Positions 44,504 through 56,716 of a stretch of 64,000 nucleotides of DNA are shown in pieces. Within the stretch, counting starts at the first letter, position 1, and every line of letters starts with the position of its first letter. The notes beneath the pieces are model-generated. The model was not told where the DNA came from. It worked only from the letters and a program-made list of their open reading frames with translations, and made no database searches. The stretch lies in contig CAJSYZ010000005.1 in NCBI GenBank assembly GCA_910574455.1, positions 1,240,001 to 1,304,000 of the forward strand. The letters run 5' to 3'. Both the position numbers and the translations under genes were made by a program. The DNA is from Trichaptum fuscoviolaceum. Its lineage: Eukaryota; Basidiomycota; Agaricomycetes; Hymenochaetales; Trichaptaceae.

Positions 44504-47500
44504 ATGGAGGTCGCACTTTCAAAAATCAGGCCTCATACCTCGTCATCATTGGCACATCAAAAGGCTCCAGCAAACCTTCTTGTCGCACTTGAGGCAACGT
44601 TCAAGGAGCAAAATACCGAACGAACTCCTGCTGCGTACTTCGCCGGTCTGCTGACGGCCATCGAGAGCACAGTGCAGAAGGAACGCGAGGCCGGATTTGC
44701 TCTAGGCGATAGCGACCTGCTGCCTGCGGAACTCTACCTTTTGGCTTTAGTAGGGCCATTTGTACCAGCACCGATCATTCGAGCAAACTTGAACACGTTA
44801 CTTTCATTAACTGCAACCCTATGGCCTTCACTGAGCCCTCATCCCCCGGCTCTCCGCTCGCAGCTGACACTGTACAATACCATTCTTCGAGCTCTTGACA
44901 GATCCCTACTTGAAACTCAAAGCACCAGACAATCATTTGCCACTATCCTGCAGCTCTGCGTTGACCCGAGACCAAAAGTCCGGAAACGCGCCGCTGACCT
45001 AGTCCGCGATGTTCTTTCGTCTCCTCCGAGCCCCCTTATCCGGCATCCGTACTCCGAGAGAGTTGGAGAATGGACTGTGAATGCGTTGGCGGAAGTTAAT
45101 GCTCTTGGTTCGGGCAAGCAGAAGGGAAAGAAAAACGCGGATGATGTAGTGAGTGCAGCCATCCACCTCCTGGCATTCCTTCGTCCTGTCCTTCCGTACC
45201 TTCCTCCTGAGGTGAGCCTAATCTTAATTATGTATAACTTAAGCACTAATCAATTCGAAGATTCTCCCTACTATCACATCCTCTCTCCTTGCCCTTCCTC
45301 GCTTCGGCAATCCCTACCTTTCTCAATCTGCCTATGGCGTTCTCTCCGATCTACTTTCGGTTCCCGAAGATCCAGCAGTTCCGCGAAACATTGAAACGTC
45401 TACCTCCCAGTTATTGAAGGCCGTGTTGAGTTCGCCCCCCCTTAAAACGGATATCTCGCTTCTTCCATCGTGGTTGCAAGTCATCGGAAAGATCATGCTT
45501 GTGTACTCGAAAAGTGACCCCGATGCATGTACGGAAGAGCTTCTGAAAGTGTGGAAGATAGTCTTCTCGTTCCTCGAATCTACAGATACTGCCACAAGAA
45601 AAGAGTCGACCGAGACCCTAGCGCGCCTAACTCAGTGTATCTCCCCCGCTCTTCTTACTTCTGCCATAGCGGATGGGAGCGCGAAGAATGTGCTCACCCA
45701 GCTTATTACGCAAACGACGAAAGCTCTGGACTCCATTGCATATGCTCGATGCATCCCAGAGCTCTTATTTGTAGTCTCCGCACTCATCTCTGGCCTGCGC
45801 TATCGTCCAGAGGGACCAAGGACACCTACGGCTGCAGAACTACTGCTATTACCGCTTATACAGAAAATAGGGGAAATGAGAATCGCAAAGGGTTTTGAAT
45901 ACAAGGAAGCCGCCGACGGAGTCCTTAGCATGGCAATGTCCATCCTTGGGCCTGAGGTGCTTTTGAAGGCGTTACCACTGAACTTGGAGCCGGAGGATCG
46001 GTGAGGAGCATATCGATGACAGTAGATCGTTACTTATCGTCTGTATTTAGAGCTGCCGGGCGTGAACCACGAGCGTTCCTCCTTCCCCTCTTAACCAATA
46101 CCCATCCATCCCCCCTGGGTCACTTCATCTCCTACTTCATTCCCCTCACCGAACGCATGTTTGATCTGCAACAGAAGGCAGACGCTGAGGGGCGTAGTTC
46201 AGAAGCGAAAGTATGGAATGTACTGGTGTCGCAAATCTGGAATAGTCTTCCGGCCTACTGTTATAAAACGCCAGACCTTCGGGAGGTATGTTAACATGTA
46301 CCCTTAATTTGCTACTGCTAACCGCTCTACTTTAGTCCTTGACTCCTCAGTTTTCGCAAATGCTGTCTCAGTTATTGTATAATCAACCAGACCTACGACC
46401 TCCTGTACTCCGCGCTATGAAAATAGTGGTGGAGAGCAACGCAAAGCCCACTGAAGTTAGTAAAACCGACGGAGAGAGTTCGCACATCGGTATATTCCTC
46501 TCCGAAGAAGAAGTAGCAAAAAACGCAGCCTTTCTCCAGTCTCAATCGGAAAGCTGGTTTGCAGTGCTATTCAATGTTTTTGGGAGCGTAGGTCGAGATC
46601 AACAGGGCATGGTCGGGGACGTCATCAATACCTGGGCGTCGATTGCTGATGAAAAGGTAAAGTATCAAACAACATTAGTTTGTATCCTACTAAAGCATAT
46701 TATCAGGAAATGGCAAAGACATGTCATAAGGTGGTCGGTATGTTCAAGACTAATCTTGGGAAGATGAGCACGTCGACGAGCTCGGCTGCAAATGAAGGGG
46801 ACGAACAACGCAGCGTAGTGGCAACTATGCAGGATATCCTTGGTCTTCTGGTTCCGTACATTTCTAAGAAGGATGCTCAGACAGTCTTCGACCTTTGTCT
46901 CCTCCCAGACGTCATCAAGAACAAGGATAATGGTGTTCAAAAGCGCGCTTACAAACTGCTGAGCAAAATTGTCGCAACAGGGAAAGTTACGATTGATGCT
47001 GAAGTTCTTTTCGCTAAAATGGATGAGGTTGCAGAGGATGCGCTTCCGGCGGCGAAGAAGGACAGAATGAACTTCCTGAAGGAGCTTCTTGCATATCTTC
47101 CGTCCACATCTCTTCATGTTATACCATCGCTCATCCCTGAGGCGGTTCTTGGCACAAAGGAGCCCTCCGAGAAGGCGAGGCAAGCTGCCTATGAACTAGT
47201 TGTGGCTTTAGGTTCTAAGATGAAGGAGGGTGGTGTTGTTAAGCGACAGAAGCTGAATGGCATGGAGGAGGATGACATGACTGAAGGTAAAAAGAGGCTA
47301 CACAGTGTTACTCCCCGGTATACTGACAAGGCTTGGCATATATAGCGACTGCGTCTCTCCAGGAGTTCCTTATGATGATGGCGGGAGGCTTGGCTGGAGC
47401 CACCCCGCATATGATTAGCGCGACAATCACTGCATTATCGAAACTAGTCTTCGAGTTTAGAGGTATGTGACTTCGGGCTCCTATCAGATTCTTGGTCGCA

Positions 47501-48688
47501 AAAGCTAATAAAATTGAAGACGATATCTCTCCCGAAATGCATAAGGAGATGTTCCAAACACTCATCGTTTTCTTGACCTCTGCAAATCGTGAGATTGTAA
47601 AATCCGCCCTTGGCTTTGTCAAGCTCTCCATCCATACACTCCCTCCCGACCTTCTCCGTCCATACTTGAAGGATCTCGTCCCGGCACTGCTTGGATGGTC
47701 GCACGATCATAAGAACCACTTTAAAGAAAAGGTGCGACATATATTTGAGCGCATGATCAGGCGCTTCGGATGGGACGATGTGTACTCCTGTGCTGGCGAA
47801 GAGGAAGCCGCAAAGATGCTCGTCAATATAAAGAAACGAAAGGATCGTGCAAAGAGGAAGAAGTCACAAAGAGAGATAGACGATGACGACGACGACGACG
47901 AGCCTGCCCCGAAGGCAACTGCCGGTGATGCGTTCGAAGATATTTTGTATGGCAGTGAGAGTGAGCTTGATGAAAGTGACGAGGAACATAAGGTAGATCA
48001 CCAGAAGGCTGGGAAAAGGAAGGGCAAGGATACAGGGGCTCGGCTTCGAGTGGACAACGACGATCCAATGGATCTTTTGCATGGGGCAAACACCCGTGTC
48101 ACGAGTGAGTCTGGGGCCCTTTCATCATCGTTGTCTGAGTTCTTAACTTCCGCCTTTTCACATCCAGATACTCGCAAACAAACCAAGAAGCCTGGAGTCG
48201 ATGCTTCTAAGTTCAAGACGGATGAGCAAACCGGAAAGATCCTGATTGAATCCGATGCTGATTCAGAAGTAGAAGAAGACGAAAACGCTCGTCTAGGCGG
48301 TGCAGCGTATCGAGAAAGCATGATGTCCGTTGACGGGTTTACACGAGACACTAAAGGCCATGTCAAATTCAACAAAGATACCAAGAAACGGCGGAGGGAA
48401 ACTGAGGAAGCTGGCCTAGACGAAGATATTGCCATGGCCGACGACTCGTCAGAGAAGATCAAGAAGCTTAAGCGCAAGAACTCCGTTAAGATTGGTCAAG
48501 AATTCAAAGCCAAGGTGGGTTGCAGGTGTTTGCTTCTAACTTCATTGAAACTGATTTCCATACAGAAAGCTGGAGGTGATATTAAGAAAGGAGGTGTCGA
48601 TCCGTACGCATACCTTTCTCTTGCGCAAGCTGCGAAGGGAACAAAGGGAAAGGGTGGGCCGAGGATTTCCGTTACTGGAAAGCGATAG
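44504..48688 (+). CDS. RRP12: RRP12 ribosome biogenesis/export factor (NUC173 domain)
   Basis: HEAT-repeat protein needed for pre-40S and pre-60S maturation and nuclear export. Start chosen at 44504 (MEVALSKIRPHTSSSLAHQK), the family N terminus; an in-frame ATG 19 codons earlier is less likely. HEAT repeats run through LPAELYLLALVGPFVPAPII, QLCVDPRPKVRKRAADLVRD and SWLQVIGKIMLVYSKSDPDA. The NUC173 region is SIAYARCIPELLFVVSALISG with the following GYKEAADG-like stretch. C-terminal repeats (LLVPYISKKDAQTVFDLCLL, TLPPDLLRPYLKDLVPALLGW, RHIFERMIRRFGWDDVYSC) lead to an acidic/basic tail (EIDDDDDDDEPAPK, TKKRRRETEEAG, KKLKRKNSVK) typical of nucleolar proteins. About ten exons. One 63-nt intron (48105-48167) is stop-free. 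Confidence 0.95.
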
Positions 48689-49233
48689 AGTTCACATATT
48701 GTTTCGCCCTCTGTCAAATCTTTTACTACTTTTTCCTCTTCGATATACACTTTAGCCTTCTGTCTCAGTTTATTCTTCGCTCATGTATGATACAGACGAA
48801 AGGCTCATTTCATTAACAATTCCTTACTTGGCAATGACGTGTCGTTACAGTAGAAATGTATCTCGGAGGGCAATATATTAGTAGAAATGTGGTTATGTAC
48901 ATGGTTAAGGAGAAGCCAGATAAACGACTTCCGACATACAATCGGTAAATACCCCAGGAAGAGTAGTGCAGGCACGAATGAGAGCTGTTTTATTATTCGC
49001 TCATGCCCCAGGTGGATGGTCAAGGCTTCGCACAAAAAATTGCGTGAGAGGCGGAGTGCCTTGCGGAAGCGACAACACGACTCGGAGGAAGCGAGTGAAA
49101 GTAGGGCTTAGTTCGTGAAAAAAGCCACCGTGCGATGCTGAGAAACAGAAAACCAATGCATAAAGGATGCAACCTCGTCTAATAATGATATGAATATGTC
49201 CCCTCCTTCCCTTGCAGGTCAAAAAATATTTGT
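48689..49233. other. Convergent 3' intergenic region
   Basis: Between RRP12 and the DUF6593 gene, tail to tail. Short frames on both strands lack domains. Confidence 0.45.
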
Positions 49234-49979
49234 TCACGACATTTTGACTTCGATGTGCGGACGGGAGTCCCTACGCATTCGTTCTGCGAGAAGGTAACTC
49301 ACTAAAGCACAATTACTAAATCATGGCATTTTCATATGAGGAAAACACTCACTGATAAGCTCTTCAATTGATTCTGCAAGCTCGGGTTTTATTTCTAAAT
49401 ATGCGTGCTTAGACATGCGGAAAACCACGAAATGTCGGTGATGAGGATGACGAATTGCCAACGGCTCCTTAGAGTCACTGTCGACACGGACCAACTGTAG
49501 AACGGGATTGAGCAAGACGTTTGAAAGAGTGAGGAAACGCTGGAACACTTACTTGCAAATGATGCCGCTTGTGTGTCTTCCAACGGTATTTAATACCATT
49601 TTTAGCCGTAAAGATACCGCCCCTGCTTATGAACGAATCTATATGAGCTGCGTGAACAGTAACACCTGACAGTCTCCACTAACACTTTGTCTGGATCCTT
49701 TTCAAACCACTTCGACGCCGATACCCACTCGGCGTCAGAGTTCTCCGCCCCGAAACGAATTCGAGGCTGCTTGCCCGGCTCACGCTCCAGCTCAGCAATT
49801 GTCACCATCTCCCCTGAGTCTTGATCAAGTTTCTTGAGCTTGGTGAGGTTTGGGTGCCAAGAGCGAGTTACGACCTCATAGTAGAACTTGTCGTCCTCGA
49901 CCGCGAATGTTGTATTCCTCAACGAATTTGTGGTTATAGTGAGGATGATAGGTGGGTCAACCTTCTTCGGCGGGGGCAT
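49234..49979 (-). CDS. DUF6593-type small protein
   Basis: Fungal protein of unknown function, about 190 residues, no signal peptide and no membrane segment. Start at 49979 (MPPPKKVDPPIILTITTNSL), with the family pattern of strand-rich N-terminal part (LRNTTFAVEDDKFYYEVVTR), then EMVTIAELEREPGKQPRIRFG and WVSASKWFEKDPDKV. Two introns join GGIFTAKNGIKYRWKTHKRH and LVRVDSDSKEPLAIRHPHHR. The third intron (donor GTGAGT, acceptor TTTAG) gives the ending LIMSYLLAERMRRDSRPHIE and a stop at 49234. If that intron is retained the protein ends FPHMKMP at 49321. The spliced end is better, as family members finish with a helix like LLAERMRRD. Confidence 0.75.
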
Positions 49980-51633
49980 TGTGCGAGGTGGTCAAGACAA
50001 CTCAAGCAGCACTGGACAAGTGTGACAGAAACGGAGCGCCAAGGTCAGAGAGCGGGGTGGATGTCGTTACTATAGCGGTGAGTACAAGGGGTGCTCCGAG
50101 CCTCTACCGAGTTCCTCGCGAGTGTCCCAGCTCATTCGACCTTTATATGTGGGGTGAGCGGTAGCGCGTACCCACACTCGGCCGCGAAGGGAAGGTCTCC
50201 CATGGATGCAGATAGGCAGAAGGGGCCGGGTTTGAGATCTGAGGACATATGGGCCTATCATCGCGTTTCAACTGCGCCTCCGACACGTCCCTGCTCCGGA
50301 TTCGGTCATGAAGGAGCGTATTAGGCAGCGCGGGCACAGCTCGACATGAGCGGTGGGTAAGATTCTGGTTTGTTATAGTCGAGCTGTGGGTAGGGTGGAA
50401 CCGAGGACGATGGGAACGAGGAACGCCGGATTGGCTACGCTGTTAGTCTCGTGTCGGAATACTGACAATAGTGAGATCACATTTGATGCGGCTCGAGTTC
50501 GGCAATCAAGTATGCTGTGAGCAATAGCTATGACGAGAGCCAAGCCCACGCCGTTAGAAATATATCTGCAATGGTAGGGAGGAAGCGTCCAGAATGGGTC
50601 CCAGGATATGATCGACATCCGACCCTCCCACGTACTAGGCCTTGTAACACGTCAGTAGGCCGATCTAAACAAGAGATCCATAGGTGCCGGAAAATATGAG
50701 CAAGCCAAAACGATGTTTATGCTTCAGGATTATTTGGGGGCCCAGTGAGGAAAACAGACTTCGCAGTCACGAAAACTCACCTTTGAATCCAGAAGACGTG
50801 GTCAACACTTTCAGATGAGATTTCAGCTTGTTTGAAAGGACTCGGTCCATCAACTTCTATCGTCCAGTTCAGTCACTGAAATGGCTCCTCTGCCAGCGAC
50901 AGGCTGCGCAATACTGTAGTCCAAAGCCGTGATCCCGACAATTGTTGCATGAACCAGTCTTCTGCAGCCTGATTAATGTTTGCTAAGTCCGTACGCAGAC
51001 GTTGAAGCATTTATGGGAGACTTTCCCAACCATCTTGTTTGTGATCATCGTTCAAAGGAGAAAAGATAGATTTCCTGTGTGGGCCCTGTTGGTTCAATCA
51101 CTGCCAGTGGCACTGAGTTCAGTTACCTTTTTCGGCAATGAGAGCAAGAACAACACCCATGCTTGTTGAAAACCATACAATTGATTTTCTCCTCCGCCAC
51201 ATATCGCTGGGATAATTACTTTCCCATTCCTCTGCATGCGACACCACTTGACGTTCGGGGGCTGGACATAATATAGACAAATTCGACGGAGAATATCAAA
51301 GCTTAGTTTTCCAGCTTCGCACAGCTCTTTGCATGCGTATTGCACGTGCATACTACAAGCCTTCAAAGGGGCCTCTCAGTCTTAGTTTGCGCCGTGCGGT
51401 CTACAGGCATATACACCCTACGAGCGCTCACGCAACGACACAATCTAGTCCTCTGCCACACCAGACTAGCTCTGCTAGTATAGCAAGTTACCAGTAGTCG
51501 GTCGATCATCGATCGCCATTTTCTATCAGCCGCCTCTTGACCTTTCTAAGACACAGCAGATTCAAGAGGCGTGACAACTTGCTCCGTATCATTGCAAGGC
51601 GTATCTCTTCTCGTCTACTCCGCTAGGCTCAAC
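49980..51633. other. 1.65-kb intergenic region, no confident gene
   Basis: Short overlapping frames occur on both strands around 50070-50340. A 90-codon minus frame at 51094-51366 has Cys-rich N-terminal residues (HVQYACKELCEAGK) but no domain and no clear continuation. A copy of the palindromic motif lies at 51099-51110. The last 150 bp are pyrimidine-rich and likely hold the SEC2-like promoter. Confidence 0.4.
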
Positions 51634-53142
51634 ATGCTTTCTTTTCCCTCACATATGCCCTCGAACGGGAGATCATTGCCGAAGCGAACGGACAGCCTAC
51701 AGCGAACTGCATCCTCAGCGGACAACGCTCTGCTAAATTCGTTGCCAGAAGAATTACACGACGTGCGACGCGTTCAGGCTTATGGGCAAGAGGAGGATCT
51801 TAAGGAGGCTCTGGGGAAGATGATAGAGAGGGTGGAAGAGCTTGTACGTTTTATGTTTTGAAAGGAATACTTTCTGTGGACTTACGAATAGTTGATACTG
51901 TTAGGGCTCTCTACTCTCGCAGGCGTACAAAACTCAGAGCGAGCTGGAAACGAACTTCAAACTTGCGAAGTCTAATCTACAACTTGCACTCGCAAACAAT
52001 GAGATGCTTGAAGAAGCTTTGAAGCGGGAAAGTGCCAGTGGCTCAAAGGACGTTGGATGGAGACGATGGAGTGAGAATCCAAATGCACGTGCGCAGAGGG
52101 TTGTTAGTGGACAGGTCACCGAACGCGAGAAGAGAAGAAGTGGGGATTCTGGAAGGTCGACACCCGTCCGACGAGAATCCGGAGATCAATCTTCCGTGTC
52201 GACGCCAACTACTGAGACTTCAGCATCCACACCTGGCTCTCCCACTCCCGCTGCCGCACAACCATCTACATCACCGCCTCCCCAAGATAATCGTTTTTTC
52301 CGTTTCCGCTTCGGGTCTTCGCCAGGCAATGCATCGAATGCCAGATTATCGGCTTCTGCATCTAGTTCTCGCCCCCAGACCCCCCCGCCTCGATCGCGAG
52401 CTGATGAGCTCCGAGAACGAGATGCAGGTCACCTCACAAGCGTGTCCCTACCTAGCCTTGTTGCTCGCACAGACAAGAGAGAAGAAGAACTATTAGCAGA
52501 GCTGGAGGCCGAAAAAGAGAAATACGCGAAAGTTGTCAAGGAGAAAGCGTCTCTTGAGCAGGAACTCGAGGGACTAAGCCAGGCTCTGTTCGAAGAGGTA
52601 ACCAGCATGTATCTCTTCTGCTTGTACCTATCTCATGTTTTGTGTAGGCGAACAAGATGGTCGCTCATGAGAGAATTAAATGTGCCGATATTGAGGAAGA
52701 GCTGCGCCAGGTTCGGCAGGAAAAAGAAGCCCTGAAGAGCGCTATGGTTATTATCGAGCAAGAGAATGCTCTTCTCAAGACATCAGTATCGGGTTCCGAA
52801 TCTCCTCAGTTTTCTCGATCGGTCATCTCAAACCTCGACCTAACGCCACGGTCCTCTCGTCCAAGCTCCCGAATCTTAGCTTCCCCAGCCCCTCCTGTAC
52901 CTGAAAGCACAGACCCAACTACTTCATCCTCATCTGCCCTGGGTTATTCGCCTCCTACCTCCGAACCTCCGTCCTCTTCGCCTGAATCCCCGGAAATCGT
53001 ACCATCACAACATTCGGTCCCAACGCGCAAGGACTCCGTTCCCGTTCCCCGAGAGCAAACGTGGTCGTCCCCGGATCGCTATGCGCTACTCAAATCTCCT
53101 GTACCTGACTTACCTGCAGAAGACTCCCCGTGGTCAGGATGA
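51634..53142 (+). CDS. SEC2/Rabin-type Rab GTPase exchange factor
   Basis: Coiled-coil GEF of the Sec2 family, which activates the Sec4/Rab8 GTPase on secretory vesicles and so drives exocytosis at growing tips. Start at 51634 (MLSFPSHMPSNGRSLPKRTD) or the Met seven codons on. A first coiled-coil segment AYKTQSELETNFKLAKSNLQ is followed by a Ser/Pro-rich linker. The GEF coiled coil EEELLAELEAEKEKYAKVVK continues through LEQELEGLSQALFEE and, after a short intron, ANKMVAHERIKCADIEEELR with QVRQEKEALKSAMVIIEQEN, the family signature. The C-terminal 140 residues are Ser/Pro-rich and end ED-SPWSG. Three exons, about 455 residues. Confidence 0.9.
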
Positions 53143-56100
53143 TTTGTCAGGCACGCATATGCAAGTGTCCGCGGCTCAGTGTGTGAAGACACTTTACGGG
53201 CATGCGAGAGACTCTCAAGCTCTTGCGAATATGTAGTTCTGGTGGATTACTACCTAGCATACCCCAGGAGCTGACGAACCTACCATGTCCTCTCGCATCT
53301 TCTTAATGGCCGCACTTTCAGTGGGTACGGCTTGACGGGGTTTCCTGGTTTTGTCCATCTTTTCTTCTTCACTAGTCTCGCTGTTTTGAGCTAATTTATC
53401 ATATTGGAATTGTCCACTTCACGCTTTCAACAGTACATACATGTTCTTCAGGACCATCCATTTTCCATCTGCGGTCTTGATGTGCGAGGTCTTGCATCTG
53501 AGAAGGAGTATTTCAATGAACTGATCCAGGGACTTTCAAGGCTATCGAAGTTTGGAGAGCTCGCAATCCGACTTTATATGCCTCTTTAATGCCTGAGTAT
53601 TGAAGACAATGAAGTTTTATGAGGTATAGAACTCATATAATATATCATGCATTATTTGTAAATGAATTGTAGGTTAATTACGTAAACGAGCGCGCGCGCG
53701 TCAACTCTTCTATGTAGTGCAAGGGCTGAACAACATGTTGATCGTAAACCACATCCTCGAGACGCTTGGTGCTATGAGAATTCACTTTTCCTGGCTTTTC
53801 CACAGTATCCTGTCGATGATAGAGGTCCCCAGAGACACACATCAACACTTGGTCCAGTTCCTGCCAGTGACGAGTTTGGATATCTTACGATCAAGGGGTC
53901 GTTTAAGCAAGTGGTCAGTTGTAACTTCACAACTGTGGCATGCATCTTGTTTTCTGATTTTACCACTACGCGTCTCGAATTTGAAAATCTAGACCAACTT
54001 GCACGGGGCCTCAATCACATACAAGGATGTATATCTTTTGCCAGGAACTTATGCGGTTTCCTACTATGTTTCTGGGCCCTCTAGTCGCATACAGGTACTC
54101 TCAGCTTCTAGCGCACGACGCGCAGCGCCAGAGTCAAGCAAACGGTGACTACACCTGTCTATCTTCGTACGACAGGGACGCCGATGCCTATCGCTACATA
54201 GTTCATCAAATCATGCTAGTCCAGAGTCATGGCTCTGCTCGCATGTTCGGCGCTCGGTCATCAGAACCAGCAAAGGCAATCTAGCTGATAGGCTAGCAGC
54301 GAAAATATGACAAGGCCATAATTGCATGGTAAGATGGCATATGCAAAAGGGTGATTGTGGGGACGCTCTGTCTACTATTGCCTATATGCGTTGCTCGCCG
54401 ATGGCTTCTGTTGTACTTACAAGAAAGAGAGGATTTAATTAGGTCCAAGCAAATCTTGACCACACGATCATATCATGACTCTTCTCCGTGGTCGGAATGT
54501 TAGCTCTACCGTGTGCAGCTTCGCTATGAACAGGCTAGTGATGCTAGTGCGTGACCTAGGCTTTGATCACTATGCACGATGCGTCTTATGGGCGACTTCC
54601 GGTGCTTTATACTGCGATCAGTTGCAAATTTCTTACGTTTCCACCGGATTTTCTGATAACTCCGGCTCGGGCTTCTCCGTCTGCAAGCTTCAGTGATTCC
54701 AGTATTCAACCGTTAGTGCTGTGCGAGTGATATATGGCTCGCACGTTGTGAAAACTCCTGACTTCTATGATGGGGGAAGGGAAGGTACGAGTTTTAAATA
54801 TCTTCAATCTCTTTACGTTACTCTTACTAACTCATTCCCGACCCCGCGTAGGTTTTTACTGTGCTTAGCAACCTCAGATTAGTTTCGGACTCACTTATGT
54901 ATGGTCTGGACCTCCTCGATGTCCTTCTCTAGCAAAGACGAAGATAGATCGTAGGGGTCATGATATCGGCGGTTCAGGAACTCTGACGAAGATGGATAAC
55001 TGTTGCGAGCAACCCCGCTTTTCCCATCTCCGCAGGGTAAAATTCAAATCCGTAATCCAGAAGAGCACTGCTAGCAGAGGTAAAAAAGGTCAAATTTCCT
55101 TAGTTATCGAGCATGAGCTCAGCTCACAGTATTACCGTAGGAGAATGTCGCCGAAAGCCACTTGCCACCTCCGATTCTTTTCCCCTTTGTTTTGCATCAG
55201 AGTTTATGCAATGCCGAACATAAGTTACCGCGGCCTATCTCGGCGATTAAGTGCTGGCGCATCTCACGACCGCAGTTCCCCGCATGCGAGCTAAGCCTTG
55301 ACTGGACGAGAGTCGACGCGTCCAGACTCTGTTGACCGGAGAAGGCCCAAAAACAGTTACCTGACGGATCGGACTGAAGTCAAAGAAGATCCTCGCGAAA
55401 CTCCGCCTCCGCCATCGACCGGCTACGTTGCTCTTTTCGAAATCCCTGCCTGGCTATGAAAGATCACACAAGCCGTATGATGAGCAAAGCCATAGACTAT
55501 GATCTGAGCTTGTCGTGATAGCTGTTGCATGGGACGGCCTCCGCAAAAGACGTATAAAGACCTTTACGGTACCAGCGACTCGCCATCGGGCACGGTGTTC
55601 TCTTCGCCCTCCGTTTCCCGACCTGTCCCGTACCAGGGTAAGTAGGACAGACCCAATAGAAAGCCGGGTGTACGCGCAGATCGCTGAGCAGATCCGGAAT
55701 TGATGTCAGCTCAGTGAGGAGGCGTCCTCCGATGAGCATGCGAGTTATCCCAGAGAAGGCTTGACTATGTCCGTTGCCGCCGACTGCCGTCTACGATAAC
55801 TGGATGAATGAGATAAAGTCCGAGACCAGCGTTGCTTGGAGAGAAAGAGGACAAGAAACGCCGCAATATTTAGCGACTGGGAAGGAGGCCATCACGTGGA
55901 CATAGATACAACCAGTGGTCGGTCCAGACTGAGACAAGACCATTCAGGTGTGGCGATAGTAGGTTGCACAAGACACAGCACGACTCGACTGTGCCCGTGA
56001 TTGATGTACGTATTGCCTTTGTGATGTTGCCCTGTTGATTGGAAAAAAGGCTGCCGAGTTATTGACTTTGTTTTCTCTGCCAATAGATAATAAGAAATCA

Positions 56101-56716
56101 ATCTATTCGCATCGTGGATGGTAACCGGCCCATTATGTTTTGGAAAGAGTCTCGGCCCACTAGCAGGCGCGTCTCACATCTCACACAGACCAACCCTCCG
56201 GCGTCCATGTCAATCCAGGGATCCAGGCCCTCGCCCACCCGCAACGAATATACTTGTGCGCGAAGCGAAAAGCGAGCTAACGAGCCAGTCATCGTTCAAG
56301 CCGTTCCCTCCGAATCATGAGCCCAGCCTTGGTCTGTCCGTTTTGACACGGATTATAGGTCATCGCCCAGCACATAGCTAAATCGGGTATCGTGAGGTCT
56401 CAGACCTGTGTCCGAATGCGCAGCTACACAGTTCCTTTGCGTGTTACACGATCGCGATGGGATGCGGGCTGGAACTCGGCCCTCCTCTTACCCTGCTGAA
56501 GTGATTCTTTCAGTCCGCTTTAAGATCCCCTTGTACAGGAATACTGCCACCTCTTTCCCCCCACCTCCCTCCATTCCTGCCAGGACCCTGGATGGCATAC
56601 CTTACTTCTCTCATTTACCTGAGACGCTTCTGACTTTAGCCTAAGGTCTGTGCAAGGTATATTTGATATCGCGGACACTAGAAGTGTGCTGCCTTTGGGC
56701 AATCCTTTCATTTCTT
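53143..56716. other. 3.6-kb intergenic region, no gene seen
   Basis: Longest non-coding stretch in the window. A short GC dinucleotide run occurs near 53690-53700. Frames up to about 100 codons (for example 54992-55294, 53717-53992) have no domain, no splice support and ordinary composition. Large intergenic space upstream of the serine-rich orphan could hold regulatory sequence. No repeat family or transposon ends were recognised. Confidence 0.4.

Noticed and set aside
53690..53702. GC dinucleotide run as a structural element
   Set aside because: Only about five repeat units; too short to claim Z-DNA or satellite function.
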